From contig NZ_JADEUG010000018.1 in the NCBI RefSeq assembly GCF_015163665.1, positions 1-64,000 on the forward strand: a DNA stretch of 64,000 nt. The letters run 5' to 3'. Shown piece after piece: positions 46,197 to 56,166 of the stretch (position 1 is its first letter; every line of letters begins with the position of its first letter). The stretch is from Xenorhabdus sp. BG5 (lineage in GTDB: Bacteria > Pseudomonadota > Gammaproteobacteria > Enterobacterales > Enterobacteriaceae). The notes under the pieces were generated by a model. It was given only the letters and a program-made list of their open reading frames with translations, searched no databases and was not told the origin of the DNA. The translations under genes were made by a program, and so were the position numbers.

Positions 46197-47597
46197 ATGA
46201 GCGTAGCGCCTGTAGTCGATGTACTGCAAGGCCGGGTTCCGGTTGGCAACGAAGTCACCGTTCGCGGTTGGATACGTACAAGGAGAGATTCTAAAGCTGG
46301 TATCTCGTTCCTCGCCGTCTATGACGGTTCCTGCTTTAATCCATTACAGGCCGTCGTTAATAATAATTTACCTAATTATCAGGATGAAATATTACATTTA
46401 ACCACGGGCTGTTCTGTCGAAATCACCGGTACAGCGGTGGAATCGCAAGGAAAAGGTCAGGATTTTGAATTGCAGGCCACTAAAGTTGTTGTTGTTGGCA
46501 TGGTTGATGATCCGGATACTTACCCAATGGCGGCTAAACGCCACAGTATTGAATATCTGCGTGAAGTGGCTCATCTTCGCCCACGCACCAATTTGATCGG
46601 CGCCGTTGCCCGTGTTCGCCATACACTGGCCCAGGCCCTGCATCGTTTCTTCCATGAAAAAGGCTTCTTCTGGGTATCCTCGCCGTTGATCACCGCATCA
46701 GATACAGAAGGCGCTGGCGAAATGTTCCGCGTTTCCACTTTGGATTTGCAAAACTTGCCACGCACAGATAAAGGCGAAGTGGATTTCAGCCAAGATTTCT
46801 TCGGCCGTGAAGCTTTCCTTACTGTATCCGGTCAGTTAAATGGCGAAGCTTATGCTTGTGCATTGAGCAAAATCTATACCTTCGGACCCACTTTCCGTGC
46901 AGAAAACTCCAATACCAGCCGTCATTTGGCAGAATTTTGGATGGTTGAACCAGAAGTGGCTTTTGCCGATCTGAATGATATCGCCAGACTCTCTGAAGAC
47001 ATGCTGAAATATGTTTTCAAGGCTGCATTAGAAGAGCGTGCTGATGATCTGGCTTTCTTTGCAGAACGCGTTGACAGCGAAGTTATCACTCGTCTGGAAA
47101 AATTTGTTGATTCAGATTTCGTTCAATTGGACTACACCGATGCGATAGAAATTCTGGAAAATTGTGGTCAGGAATTTGAAAACCCTGTTTTCTGGGGTGT
47201 GGATTTGGCATCAGAGCATGAGCGTTATCTGGCAGAAAAACATTTCAACGCGCCAGTGATCATGAAAAACTATCCAAAAGACATTAAAGCCTTCTATATG
47301 CGCATGAATGACGATGGTAAAACTGTTGCAGCAATGGATGTGTTAGCTCCAGGCATCGGTGAAATCATCGGTGGTTCCCAGCGTGAAGAGCGTCTGGATA
47401 GGTTGGATCAACGTATGGAAGAAATGGGGCTGAATAAAGAAGATTACTGGTGGTATCGTGATCTGCGCCGTTACGGCACCGTTCCTCATGCTGGTTTCGG
47501 TTTGGGCTTCGAACGTCTGGTCGCTTATGTTACTGGCGTATCCAACGTTCGTGATGTTATCCCATTCCCACGGACACCAAGAAACGCAAGTTTTTAA
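46197..47597 (+). CDS. asnS: asparaginyl-tRNA synthetase
   Basis: A 466-residue class IIb synthetase that charges tRNA-Asn. An N-terminal OB-fold ([20 protein letters not shown]) is followed by motif 2 ([20 protein letters not shown]) and motif 3 ([20 protein letters not shown]). It matches E. coli AsnRS in length and order. A terminator follows. Confidence 0.97.
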   Translation: MSVAPVVDVLQGRVPVGNEVTVRGWIRTRRDSKAGISFLAVYDGSCFNPLQAVVNNNLPNYQDEILHLTTGCSVEITGTAVESQGKGQDFELQATKVVVVGMVDDPDTYPMAAKRHSIEYLREVAHLRPRTNLIGAVARVRHTLAQALHRFFHEKGFFWVSSPLITASDTEGAGEMFRVSTLDLQNLPRTDKGEVDFSQDFFGREAFLTVSGQLNGEAYACALSKIYTFGPTFRAENSNTSRHLAEFWMVEPEVAFADLNDIARLSEDMLKYVFKAALEERADDLAFFAERVDSEVITRLEKFVDSDFVQLDYTDAIEILENCGQEFENPVFWGVDLASEHERYLAEKHFNAPVIMKNYPKDIKAFYMRMNDDGKTVAAMDVLAPGIGEIIGGSQREERLDRLDQRMEEMGLNKEDYWWYRDLRRYGTVPHAGFGLGFERLVAYVTGVSNVRDVIPFPRTPRNASF

Positions 47598-47636
47598 TGA
47601 ATTAGCTCAATAAATAAGCTAAAAATCAATTCCATG

Positions 47637-47660
47637 AAAAGCCAGCTTTTGCTGGCTTTT
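47637..47660 (+). terminator. asnS terminator
   Basis: AAAAGCCAGC-TTTT-GCTGGCTTTT, a perfect ten-base stem, 39 bases after the asnS stop. Confidence 0.92.
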
Positions 47661-47935
47661 ACAGCTTTTCAGTAAGCCTTGCTCAACTTCACAGATAAAT
47701 AATGATTTAGGGTAAATTTTGCGGGAGTTCTGCCGGTTTGAATTTTCAGAGCAAAACAGCCGGATCTGATATTTTTGTGTCTCAGCAATCACCGCGTCAT
47801 GGACGTAGCCGGCATTTAATAACAATTTGTCCAGATGATATCCCGATAAATTGAAATTCTGCGCTTTGACAAACTAGCGTTGAGTGTAAGCGGAGGGCGC
47901 CAATTTTCGAGTGAATACTATCCACATTGAGAAAC
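47661..47935 (-). other. accessory scrap with a decayed minus-strand frame
   Basis: A minus-strand frame without a convincing start reads FVKAQNFNLSGYHLDKLLLN then AGYVHDAVIAETQKYQIRLF and runs into the asnS terminator. It looks like the tail of a helix-rich, possibly phage regulatory, protein, but I do not recognise the family. It belongs to the accessory patch between asnS and ompF. Confidence 0.3.
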
Positions 47936-48304
47936 TTATAGGGGTGTCCAATAATCGCGGACACTCTCAATGGCGTCTCTTATTTGATCGTAATACCGAT
48001 CTTGATAACTCATTGCAAAATTCAGAGGATACCGACTACGCCATCCGGCAAGATAAGGATGCGTATTATAAATAGAATATAATATTGTTTCCTCAGTGGG
48101 AGTGGGGCCAGTACAGCAGGTTAGCTCGTCTAGCTGAGTACCGATAAAGTGAAGTCTTAATCGTGGGTACCTAATGCTGCCACTAGTCACCGGACTATAA
48201 GATATCTCATTTCTATTAACAGGAGACCAAAATCTTTGATGTCTATTCATTTCGCTTTTCATAAATTCATTAGAAAATTCGTTGTCATCTTCTGCTCTAA
48301 GCAT
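47936..48304 (-). CDS. orphan protein of unknown function
   Basis: A 122-residue protein starting MLRAEDDNEFSNEFMKSEMN, rich in Tyr, Arg and Ser, without hydrophobic segments or signal peptide. An AAGGTGATATT site precedes the ATG, supporting expression. It lies in a patch with a phage portal scrap on the same strand and no counterpart in E. coli at this place. No family recognised. Confidence 0.5.
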   Translation of the reverse strand: MLRAEDDNEFSNEFMKSEMNRHQRFWSPVNRNEISYSPVTSGSIRYPRLRLHFIGTQLDELTCCTGPTPTEETILYSIYNTHPYLAGWRSRYPLNFAMSYQDRYYDQIRDAIESVRDYWTPL

Positions 48305-48450
48305 AATATCACCTTAAAACATTACGAATAATTATGAATAAATGTAGTTCAAGCTAACAAAAAACGTAATAGATTTTACTTGTATAAATTTCCTATACCC
48401 CGCATCAATCTCGAGGATCTTAGCGTCAGTATTGGTGCGCTTCGGCTTAC

Positions 48451-48543
48451 CTCTTCCCTAAGACGGTTATTCAACTGTTGCATCTTGCTTTGCAGCGGCA
48501 GTAATTCGTTGCGTATAAACACCTTAGCCGCACCGGGGTATTA
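48451..48543 (-). pseudogene. P2-type phage portal protein, C-terminal scrap
   Basis: The minus strand reads YPGAAKVFIRNELLPLQSKM then QQLNNRLREEV, like the end of P2 gpQ-type portal proteins (VAKVFVRNEL.PLQ..I.EIN.WLG.EV). A stop precedes it and no other portal sequence follows, so only about 31 codons remain of a gene of about 345. It shows that a P2-like prophage once stood here. Confidence 0.65.
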
Positions 48544-49098
48544 TAGTTAGAATATTTTAACTTTTTCTTACTTTATAGATTCAAAACAACACCCTAAGCT
48601 AAATAGTAACTGATGAATTAGAGTTATAATTTTGTATTTAAGCAAAAATGACCTCACTTACCAAATTCATTGATATTTAGGTGTTTTCTATTTATCAATT
48701 AACGTGGTTTTTCAGTATCAATTCATAAGATTAAGAAATAAAAATAAAGCCACATTCAAATGGGGCTTGTTCGGAGTGTGGTCAAGATGTGGACATCAAC
48801 AGCGAAAATTCTTTATTTTTGCTGTAGTAAAAAGCCAGCGAAAGTTGGCTTTTTTTATTTTATGGCGAAAAGCACACTAAAAAAGTTCCCTGAAATTTAC
48901 ATTTCGAAACATCTATTTTCACTTTGTTACTGATTCTGTGCTTTTGTAGCATTTTGAGGGTAGATAAAATTCATTACCAATGGAACACTGATCGCCGACT
49001 AATAAGACACTCGATACCCACAAATAGTTCCAAAATTTTTTAGTGTTCTATTTCTGGCAGTGGCAGGTGTCTAGATAACACCAATGAGGGTAATAATA
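48544..49098 (+). other. long ompF upstream region
   Basis: No gene seen. It is AT-rich, contains a terminator-like hairpin near 48830 and must hold the ompF promoter and OmpR sites, which I could not place confidently. Confidence 0.4.
48829..48857 (+). terminator. terminator-like hairpin upstream of ompF
   Basis: AAAAAGCCAGC-GAAA-GTTGGCTTTTTTT with a GNRA-type loop. No intact gene on this strand ends here; its stem resembles that of the asnS terminator, so it may be the displaced end of an older transcription unit. Confidence 0.65.
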
Positions 49099-50223
49099 AT
49101 GAAACGCAATATTCTTGCAGTGGTAATTCCAGCTCTGCTGGCTGCTGGTACAGCAAACGCAGCTGAAATTTTTAATAAAGACGGCAACAAACTGGATTTT
49201 TACGGTAAAGTAGACGTTCGTCACCAAATCGCTGATAAAAGAAGCAGCGAAGATGGCGACGATTCTTATGCTCGTATCGGCATCAAAGGTGAAACGCAGA
49301 TCTCTGACCAACTGACTGGTTTTGGTCGTTGGGAATACAACCTGAAGGCTAAAGGTGCAGAAGCTGATGGTGCAGATACTGCTACTCGTTTAGCTTTCGC
49401 TGGTTTGAAATTCGCTAACTACGGTTCACTGGATTACGGCCGCAACTACGGCGTAAACTATGACGTTAACGCATGGACTGACGTACTGCCAATCTTCGGT
49501 GGCGACTCCATGTCCAAAACTGATAACTACATGACTGGCCGTGCTACTGGTCTGTTGACTTACCGTAACACCGACTTCTTCGGTCTGGTTGATGGCCTGA
49601 ACTTTGCTCTGCAATACCAAGGTCAAAACAGCGAGCGCACCAAAAATAGTCGTAGCGGCGCTACAGCAAATGGCGATGGCTACGGTTTAGCTACTACGTA
49701 TAACGTGGGTTACGGTATCACTGTTGGTGCTTCTTACGCTAATTCTACTCGTGCAAACGGTGACTGGGTTAAAACTGCTGCTCACGGTGAACGCGCTGAA
49801 GCATGGAACATCGGTGCTAAATACGATGCTAACAACGTATACCTGGCAGCAATGTACGGCGAAACCCGTAACATGACTAAAGGCGTAGGTGGCCATGAAT
49901 ACCGTGGTGTAGTGACTCCATTTGACGGTATCGCTAATAAAACTCAGAACATCGAATTGGTTGCACAATACCTGTTCTCTGATTTCGGTCTGAAACCATC
50001 TCTGGCTTACGTTCAATCCAAAGGTAAAGATCTGGAACGTAACGACGGTAAAAAAGGTTTCAATGCAGATCTGGTTAAATACGTTTCTGTAGGTACTTAC
50101 TACTACTTTAACAAAAACCTGTCTACCTACGTTGATTACAAAATCAACCTGTTGGACAAAAACGAAAAGGGCGATACAAACGCTCGCAACGTATTCGGTG
50201 TTGGCCTGACTTATCAGTTCTAA
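49099..50223 (+). CDS. ompF: OmpF-type general porin (OpnP-like)
   Basis: A 374-residue outer membrane porin: signal peptide [20 protein letters not shown] (cut after ANA), mature [18 protein letters not shown], sixteen-strand barrel, constriction loop 3 with [20 protein letters not shown], and terminal phenylalanine (GVGLTYQF). Position between asnS and aspC is that of E. coli ompF and of the Xenorhabdus nematophila porin OpnP. Start set by GAGGG eight bases upstream; an in-frame ATG at 49084 precedes it. Strongly biased codons indicate high expression. OmpR control is likely from the family. Confidence 0.94.
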   Translation: MKRNILAVVIPALLAAGTANAAEIFNKDGNKLDFYGKVDVRHQIADKRSSEDGDDSYARIGIKGETQISDQLTGFGRWEYNLKAKGAEADGADTATRLAFAGLKFANYGSLDYGRNYGVNYDVNAWTDVLPIFGGDSMSKTDNYMTGRATGLLTYRNTDFFGLVDGLNFALQYQGQNSERTKNSRSGATANGDGYGLATTYNVGYGITVGASYANSTRANGDWVKTAAHGERAEAWNIGAKYDANNVYLAAMYGETRNMTKGVGGHEYRGVVTPFDGIANKTQNIELVAQYLFSDFGLKPSLAYVQSKGKDLERNDGKKGFNADLVKYVSVGTYYYFNKNLSTYVDYKINLLDKNEKGDTNARNVFGVGLTYQF

Positions 50224-50267
50224 TTACTGTTGATACACTGTTTAGCGAAAAACTAATCAGTCTATCT

Positions 50268-50297
50268 CAAAAAAGCAGCGCTCCGGCGCTGCTTTTT
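50268..50297 (+). terminator. porin terminator
   Basis: AGCAGCGC-TCCG-GCGCTGCT flanked by A- and T-runs, about 50 bases after the porin stop. Confidence 0.93.
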
Positions 50298-50464
50298 ACA
50301 TTTTACCTCTCTGTTTTTTCAGGCTCTTTTTTTCACTCCGTAAACTACTTCACAAGATTTTATTCTTTTTGCTACAAGTAGTTGGCAAATAGATTTCTTA
50401 AGGTTACCCTGAGCAGCGTATCGCTTATTTTGGGCTTAACTCTCCGAGTCTTGGAATCAAAAAA

Positions 50465-51655
50465 ATGTTTGAAAAAATCACAGCAGCGCCTGCCGACCCG
50501 ATTCTTGGTTTAGCGGATAGCTTTAAAACCGATCCCCGTGAAAATAAAATTAACCTGGGTATCGGCGTCTACAAAGACGAAACGGGTAAAACCCCTGTTC
50601 TGACTACTGTTAAAAAAGCAGAGAAGTTCCTGCTGGAAAACGAAACGACCAAAAATTATCTGGCTATTAGTGGATTACCTGAATTTGGCCGCGTCACTCA
50701 GGAACTGCTTTTCGGCAAAAGCAGCCCTATCGTCACTGACAAACGCGCCCGTACTATACAAAGCCCAGGTGGAACCGGCGCACTACGTATTGCCGCTGAC
50801 TTTATTGCTAAGCAGACCAATGCAAAACGTGTCTGGATCAGCAACCCAACCTGGCCAAACCACAAAGGCGTTTTCTCCAGTGCTGGCTTGGAGATCCGCG
50901 AATACAACTATTACGATGCAGAAAGTCATGCCTTAGATTTCGAAGGTATGTTGGCAAGTTTGTCTGAAGCACAAGCCGGCGATGTCGTACTGCTGCATGG
51001 TTGCTGCCATAATCCAACGGGTATCGACCCAATCGCTGAACAATGGCAGAAACTGGCAGACTTATCTGCGGCAAATGGCTGGCTGCCCGTATTCGACTTT
51101 GCTTACCAAGGCTTTGCCAAAGGATTGGATGAAGATGCAGAAGGTCTACGCATCTTTACCAGAAACCACAATGAGCTAATCGTTGCCAGCTCTTATTCCA
51201 AAAACTTTGGGTTGTACAATGAGCGTGTTGGTGCCTGCACCATCGTTGCAACAGACAGCGATACCGCAGAAAAAGCATTCAGCCAAGCAAAATCCATTGT
51301 GCGTACCAATTACTCTAACCCACCGGCGCACGGAGCTTCCGTTGTGACAACCATTCTGTCCAATGATGATCTGAAAGCCGAATGGATTCAGGAATTGGCA
51401 ACCATGCGTGAACGCATTCAGCGTATGCGCCAACTGTTTGTGAATACCTTGCAAGAAAAAGGCGCGAAGCAAGACTTTAGCTTTATTAGCGCTCAAAATG
51501 GTATGTTCTCATTCAGTGGATTGACTAAAGAACAAGTTGATCGCCTGCGTGAAGAGTATGGTATTTACGCGGTTAGCTCTGGCCGTATCAACATAGCGGG
51601 TCTGACACTGGAGAATATGGTTCCGCTGTGTGAAGCTATCGTTGCAGTACTTTAA
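50465..51655 (+). CDS. aspC: aspartate aminotransferase
   Basis: A 396-residue fold-type I PLP enzyme interconverting aspartate/2-oxoglutarate and oxaloacetate/glutamate. [42 protein letters not shown] and [17 protein letters not shown] with the PLP lysine are all conserved. Length equals E. coli AspC. Confidence 0.97.
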   Translation: MFEKITAAPADPILGLADSFKTDPRENKINLGIGVYKDETGKTPVLTTVKKAEKFLLENETTKNYLAISGLPEFGRVTQELLFGKSSPIVTDKRARTIQSPGGTGALRIAADFIAKQTNAKRVWISNPTWPNHKGVFSSAGLEIREYNYYDAESHALDFEGMLASLSEAQAGDVVLLHGCCHNPTGIDPIAEQWQKLADLSAANGWLPVFDFAYQGFAKGLDEDAEGLRIFTRNHNELIVASSYSKNFGLYNERVGACTIVATDSDTAEKAFSQAKSIVRTNYSNPPAHGASVVTTILSNDDLKAEWIQELATMRERIQRMRQLFVNTLQEKGAKQDFSFISAQNGMFSFSGLTKEQVDRLREEYGIYAVSSGRINIAGLTLENMVPLCEAIVAVL

Positions 51656-51672
51656 TCTCATCTAAGTTTCTC

Positions 51673-51697
51673 AAAAGCCGCTGACAAAGCGGCTTTT
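51673..51697 (+). terminator. aspC terminator
   Basis: AAAGCCGCT-GACAA-AGCGGCTTTT, 18 bases after the stop; its A/T flanks allow use from both sides for the convergent ycbL gene. Confidence 0.9.
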
Positions 51698-51742
51698 ATC
51701 TGTTTCACATTTCTTACGTTACGGCAAGAAAAACGTTTGCGC

Positions 51743-52375
51743 TTAATCCTGTAAGAATGGATTGGTTTTCCGCTCATGTCCTAAAGTTGACATTGGACCG
51801 TGACCGGATATGAATTGATACTCGTCCCCCAATGGCAATACTTTTTCCTTAATAGATTGAATCAATTCATCATAGCTTCCGCCCGGAAAATCAGTGCGGC
51901 CAATGCTGCCCTTAAACAATACATCTCCCATTGAGATGATTTTATCGGTGTGGTTAGCAAGGATAATATGCCCCGGTGTATGCCCCGGACAGTGCAAAAC
52001 GGATAACTCAATACTGCCAATTTTTAGTGTATCCCCGTCATCAAGCCAACGATCTGGCGTAAAAGAGGGGCATGGTTCAACACCAAACATTTGGCACTGA
52101 ATTTCCAAGCCTTCTATCCAAAAAGCATCTCCCTTATGTGGCCCGTAAACAGGCACATCAAAATGCTTAGCGACTTCGACAGTAGCACCTACATGATCAT
52201 AATGACCATGTGTCAGCAAAATTTGGGTAATTTTCAGCCCACGATGCTCTATTTCAGCGATAAGTTGTTCAGCATTACCACCAGGATCAACAATCGCCGC
52301 TTCCTGAGTTTCTTCACACCAAAGCAATGTACAATTTTGCATCGCCATCGTAACGGGGATAATGTGGTATTTCAT
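51743..52375 (-). CDS. ycbL: metallo-beta-lactamase fold hydrolase YcbL
   Basis: A 210-residue glyoxalase II-like protein. LLTHGHYDHVGATVEVAKHF is the HxHxDH metal motif, LHCPGHTPGHIIL and GDVLFKGSIGRTDFPGG supply further ligands, FISGHGP the last histidine. YcbL-type proteins are type II glyoxalase relatives, which would fit the methylglyoxal synthase in this window, but the substrate is not certain. Divergent operon partner of ycbK by order. Confidence 0.92.
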   Translation of the reverse strand: MKYHIIPVTMAMQNCTLLWCEETQEAAIVDPGGNAEQLIAEIEHRGLKITQILLTHGHYDHVGATVEVAKHFDVPVYGPHKGDAFWIEGLEIQCQMFGVEPCPSFTPDRWLDDGDTLKIGSIELSVLHCPGHTPGHIILANHTDKIISMGDVLFKGSIGRTDFPGGSYDELIQSIKEKVLPLGDEYQFISGHGPMSTLGHERKTNPFLQD

Positions 52376-52420
52376 TATATTGTTTCACTCCACAATCAAG
52401 ATTCATTGTTGGTAATAAGA

Positions 52421-52969
52421 TTACCACGTCCTGACCGGGCCTGTATCAATATGAATAAAATGACTCTTTGGATAAAACCCTACTCCCCCAGCCCGCATTT
52501 TCAATGCTGCCTTACGAATATATATGAGCTGAACACCATCAATGTGGAAATCCATAGCTTGTCCACGGGTATGATAACTGTGTTTTGCCACGCCACCACT
52601 GGCATGGCGCAACATATTATTTGTTGCCAGAGAACGATAACCCGAAACTAATTGAACAGGTTTATTTATTCCCATCAGCATTTGCAATAAATAAATTTGA
52701 TCAAATAATTTCGGGTCAATAGCTTTAACCTTATTTTGCCTAAAATCGCGGAATAAATAATTCAGGCGAGCTAATTCTGACTTATTATACCGATGACCAT
52801 CAAAGAATTCGGCTTTGAGTGTTTCCCCTGTATGCAGGTTATCAAAACGTAAAATTCGAGGATGTGGCGTTGTCAATGCAGCCAAAACCGATTGAGGTAA
52901 TAAACTTAATCCCAATGCGGCCACACTTATACCGAGCCACTTTCGGCGATTGTGGTCAATGTTATTCAT
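52421..52969 (-). CDS. ycbK: YcbK (MepK-like) M15 peptidoglycan hydrolase
   Basis: A 182-residue exported protein with a twin-arginine signal (NRRKWLGISVAALGLSLLPQ) and the DUF882/peptidase M15 domain: SGYRSLATNNMLRHASGGVA, KHSYHTRGQAMDFHIDG (zinc His and Asp) and SHFIHIDTGPVRTW. The E. coli relative, MepK, cuts 3-3 crosslinks made by L,D-transpeptidases, which matches its neighbour ldtD. Tat export is suggested by the RR motif. Confidence 0.9.
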   Translation of the reverse strand: MNNIDHNRRKWLGISVAALGLSLLPQSVLAALTTPHPRILRFDNLHTGETLKAEFFDGHRYNKSELARLNYLFRDFRQNKVKAIDPKLFDQIYLLQMLMGINKPVQLVSGYRSLATNNMLRHASGGVAKHSYHTRGQAMDFHIDGVQLIYIRKAALKMRAGGVGFYPKSHFIHIDTGPVRTW

Positions 52970-53305
52970 GGATAATTGCCCTGCTATTCTTTAATGTATT
53001 AATACTGTCTAAATGAATTTATAACTCAACTTAATCGACTAATAAGACATCGGAAAATAAAAAATAGTTTCAAGTGTTTTTGTATTTTACTGTAAATTCA
53101 TCACCTTATTATTGTGATCTACTTAACATAATTAAAGTCATAATCAATAACAAAACAGCTCATTAAAACAAGCCATAGTAAAAAAACACTTTTAAAATAA
53201 TGAGTAATAAAAGATAACAGAGAAGAAACATTATTCCCTTCTCTGTTTACAATATAGATATCAACACCAATTTGATTTCTTTAAGTTTATTAGTAACGGA
53301 AGAAA

Positions 53306-55024
53306 TTATAAATCATTTCTTGCCACCAAGATCTTGTAAAGTGACTCTGAATGCTGCTTTGCATTCATATCGTAATCATAGATATCATCTCGGTATTGTG
53401 GTTTCCCTCCCTCATCAATCCACGCTGTTTGGTAATAGAGAAACACAGGAATTTTTTTGGGAATATTGACATATTTTGTTGACCATGTTTTCAATGAACT
53501 ATTAACCTTGGCTTTATTCCAACCTGCATCGCCCAATAGCATATTGGCCAACTCAGGTGCTTTATTGACACGCACGCAACCAGAACTAACCGCCCGCATT
53601 TCTCGGCTGAAAGAAGCCTGATTAGGTGTATCATGCAAATAAATGGCTTCTGAATTTGGCATATTGAATTTAAAACGCCCCAATGAATTAGCTGGGCCAG
53701 GTGCTTGTCTAATACGATAAGGGAAATTACTCGGTGTTATTATTCCCCAATTAATCGATGAGGGATCGATAACTTTGGCGTCATTGCTCCAACTGGAAAA
53801 TACCGTATAACCACGCGTACGAAAATAACTTGAGTCACGCATTGCCCTTGGTGCAATATCTTTTCGAGTCATGCTGGTGGGTACATTCCACGGAGGATTG
53901 ATCACCACATTATTTAATTCACTACTCATGATAGGTGTTTTTCGGCTGGGACGTCCAACAACGACTTTAGAGCTCAATACCTCTTTGCCATCTAAATAAT
54001 AGAAAAGTGAGTAATTAGGAATATTAACTAAAATACCTGTAGGAACATCTGCGGGAATAATCCGTAATCGTTGGATATTCAAGGCCATAATACGGGCACG
54101 GGTTTGTGGGGTCGTATTTAACCATGCTTTAGTGGATTTACCGATAACCCCATCGGCTGACAATCCGTGCAGAGCTTGAAAACGCTTTACAGCCGCTGTT
54201 AATTCCTTACCGTAAACCTTATTATCGGATTTGGCAGCAGATAAATCCAATATCCTTGAACGAGAAAATATTTTCCTTAATGCAATAACACTTTCACTAC
54301 TTTGCCCTGGCCTTAAAGTTCCTTTAAATGAAAACTCAGTCCACGGCCGTTGATCAGATAATTGTGCCAACATCTCCTTACGCATATTTTCATACAGAGG
54401 ATGATTCGGTGATAAACTCGTAATATAAGAAAAAGTACTATTGCTATTGATATGCTGTTGCCATGTATTAATTAAATGGGACTGGGGTAATTCAATCTTA
54501 TAAGGAGATTGACTATATAACCATGAACTCCCTTTTTTATCCACATTACTAATAAAATGGAGATAACCTAACATAGCATCAGACAAGATGACATCACGTC
54601 CTATTTCACTTAATTCAGGAGAATGAAGTTGTATCAGCCATTTTTCAAATTGAGGTTGAAAACCCGCTAGCGACATTTCAACTAATTGATCTTCAAATTG
54701 CTTAATAGCTTTTTTATCTGACCATAATGGTTGCATTTTATTGTTAGCATATAAATTTGCCAAACGTTCAAGAAATATCGGTTTTACTTGTTGTGGCAAC
54801 CAATTTTGTAACTGTTTACGATTTTCATCAATAGAATTTACCGGAGAAATAGGAACTGTCTTATCCGTTAAAATAACAGAACCTGCTTTTTTTGGCTCTG
54901 TAGGTAGTTGTTGCATACCACTTGATGACAGTCCATTTTGTTGATTTGCAAAAGTTCCTTCTGATACCGCCAATGTGCTACAGATAAAAGAAACTTTCAG
55001 TAACCTGACCGTGTTCTTCACCAT
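53306..55024 (-). CDS. ldtD: L,D-transpeptidase LdtD (YcbB)
   Basis: A 572-residue periplasmic enzyme forming 3-3 crosslinks between mDAP residues. After a signal peptide come a scaffold domain, a peptidoglycan-binding domain (FQALHGLSADGVIGKSTKAW) and the YkuD catalytic domain (IYLHDTPNQASFSREMRAVS followed by SGCVRVNKAPELA, catalytic cysteine). I start at 55024 (MVKNTVRLLKVSF) with GAGG nine bases before; the frame extends 13 codons upstream. Together with ycbK it handles LD-crosslink making and cutting. About 290 AT-rich bases with no feature separate ycbK from this region's other genes. Confidence 0.93.
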   Translation of the reverse strand: MVKNTVRLLKVSFICSTLAVSEGTFANQQNGLSSSGMQQLPTEPKKAGSVILTDKTVPISPVNSIDENRKQLQNWLPQQVKPIFLERLANLYANNKMQPLWSDKKAIKQFEDQLVEMSLAGFQPQFEKWLIQLHSPELSEIGRDVILSDAMLGYLHFISNVDKKGSSWLYSQSPYKIELPQSHLINTWQQHINSNSTFSYITSLSPNHPLYENMRKEMLAQLSDQRPWTEFSFKGTLRPGQSSESVIALRKIFSRSRILDLSAAKSDNKVYGKELTAAVKRFQALHGLSADGVIGKSTKAWLNTTPQTRARIMALNIQRLRIIPADVPTGILVNIPNYSLFYYLDGKEVLSSKVVVGRPSRKTPIMSSELNNVVINPPWNVPTSMTRKDIAPRAMRDSSYFRTRGYTVFSSWSNDAKVIDPSSINWGIITPSNFPYRIRQAPGPANSLGRFKFNMPNSEAIYLHDTPNQASFSREMRAVSSGCVRVNKAPELANMLLGDAGWNKAKVNSSLKTWSTKYVNIPKKIPVFLYYQTAWIDEGGKPQYRDDIYDYDMNAKQHSESLYKILVARNDL

Positions 55025-55230
55025 AAGAGCCCACCTCACCTTATTATGTATGCAGCTATCCAATGACTTATTATAATTATCAACAGACCTATTTTATCAG
55101 AAAAGGATACTGATAATTATATACATAATTACCACTTAAGACAGGGAGCTTACCCAAGCACATTTTCTCTTACCAGGAAAAATAAAATATTCTTCATAAT
55201 AATTTAAATTATTATGGCTTAAAAAAAGAA

Positions 55231-55251
55231 AAAGGCACCTTTAGTGCCTTT
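55231..55251 (-). terminator. aphA terminator
   Basis: On the minus strand AAAGGCAC-TAAAG-GTGCCTTT is followed by TTCTTTTTTT, 30 bases after the aphA stop. Confidence 0.93.
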
Positions 55252-55281
55252 AATCAGAGTATATTGTGTTGAATTTTAAGG

Positions 55282-55995
55282 TTAATACTCAGAATTAATG
55301 ACGACTTCTTCTCCAAACCGACCCGCTTTAGGTAAGGGCTGATAAGAAGAGTTTGATGCTCTCAAGATACGAATACCACGGATATTCAGTGCACGAGCAG
55401 CGGCAATATCAGTATCTGCATCGCCATAATAAATCTTCAAGTTGTGCTCTTTCATCCAACTGATTTTGTTATTTTTACCTGGTTCATCACCCGCAAAAAT
55501 AACGGTATTCATTTTATCGGCTGGAATATGTAAGTCTTCCTGTAAGTATTTGGTCACCGCTTCTGTCTTAGTTTTTGTCCGGGCTGTAATGAAATAAATA
55601 TCATCACCTCGCTTCAAATGCATCTGAACCAATTCAATACCAATCTTTTTTGGCATACTAAATTTATCCCATTCATTATTCATTTTTTCCCAAAATGCCG
55701 GATTTTTCAGATAACTATTGTCATTAGGCGAGTACTCCGATTTACCACGATAAAAACCTGGACTTGAAAACAGTACGGTATCATCAATATCAAAACCTAC
55801 CGCCATTGCTGGTTGGTTTTGCAGACTTCGCTTGATTTGTTCTACGGATACCCAGTGTACCGCATGACGTTGAGCCAAATCTGCCGCAGAAACGCCTGAA
55901 TTAACTTGCTCAGGCATAAATATTTTTGCTTGTGCCATGCTGTTCAAACCAAAAGCAAGCACAATTGCACTAAATATCAGGGTAACTTTATGCAT
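55282..55995 (-). CDS. aphA: class B acid phosphatase AphA
   Basis: A 237-residue periplasmic phosphatase: signal peptide to MAQA, then the HAD-type [20 protein letters not shown] with nucleophile aspartates, and [19 protein letters not shown]. It hydrolyses nucleotides and other phosphomonoesters and forms a magnesium-dependent tetramer. In E. coli aphA lies elsewhere on the chromosome; here it stands alone between ldtD and mukB with its own terminator. Confidence 0.94.
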   Translation of the reverse strand: MHKVTLIFSAIVLAFGLNSMAQAKIFMPEQVNSGVSAADLAQRHAVHWVSVEQIKRSLQNQPAMAVGFDIDDTVLFSSPGFYRGKSEYSPNDNSYLKNPAFWEKMNNEWDKFSMPKKIGIELVQMHLKRGDDIYFITARTKTKTEAVTKYLQEDLHIPADKMNTVIFAGDEPGKNNKISWMKEHNLKIYYGDADTDIAAARALNIRGIRILRASNSSYQPLPKAGRFGEEVVINSEY

Positions 55996-56166
55996 CGTTG
56001 TTCCTTTTTTGACATTAGTAGTAACGGTGCGAAATAGTAAACTTTCCCATCACATCAAAACGAGACATACCGCACAAGGCAACAAATATCTAAAATAGGT
56101 GCTATCTCAATTAAGAAAGGGACATAACGTGTCCCTTTCTCAGAAAAATATCACTCAGTGATGAAG

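Noticed and set aside
48720-48780. Hairpin around AAGCCACATT-CAA-AATGGGGCTT
   Set aside because: Imperfect stem and no T-run after it; not called a terminator.
49687-50016. Long antisense frame inside the porin gene
   Set aside because: Strong codon bias of highly expressed genes opens antisense frames; no start signal or family text.
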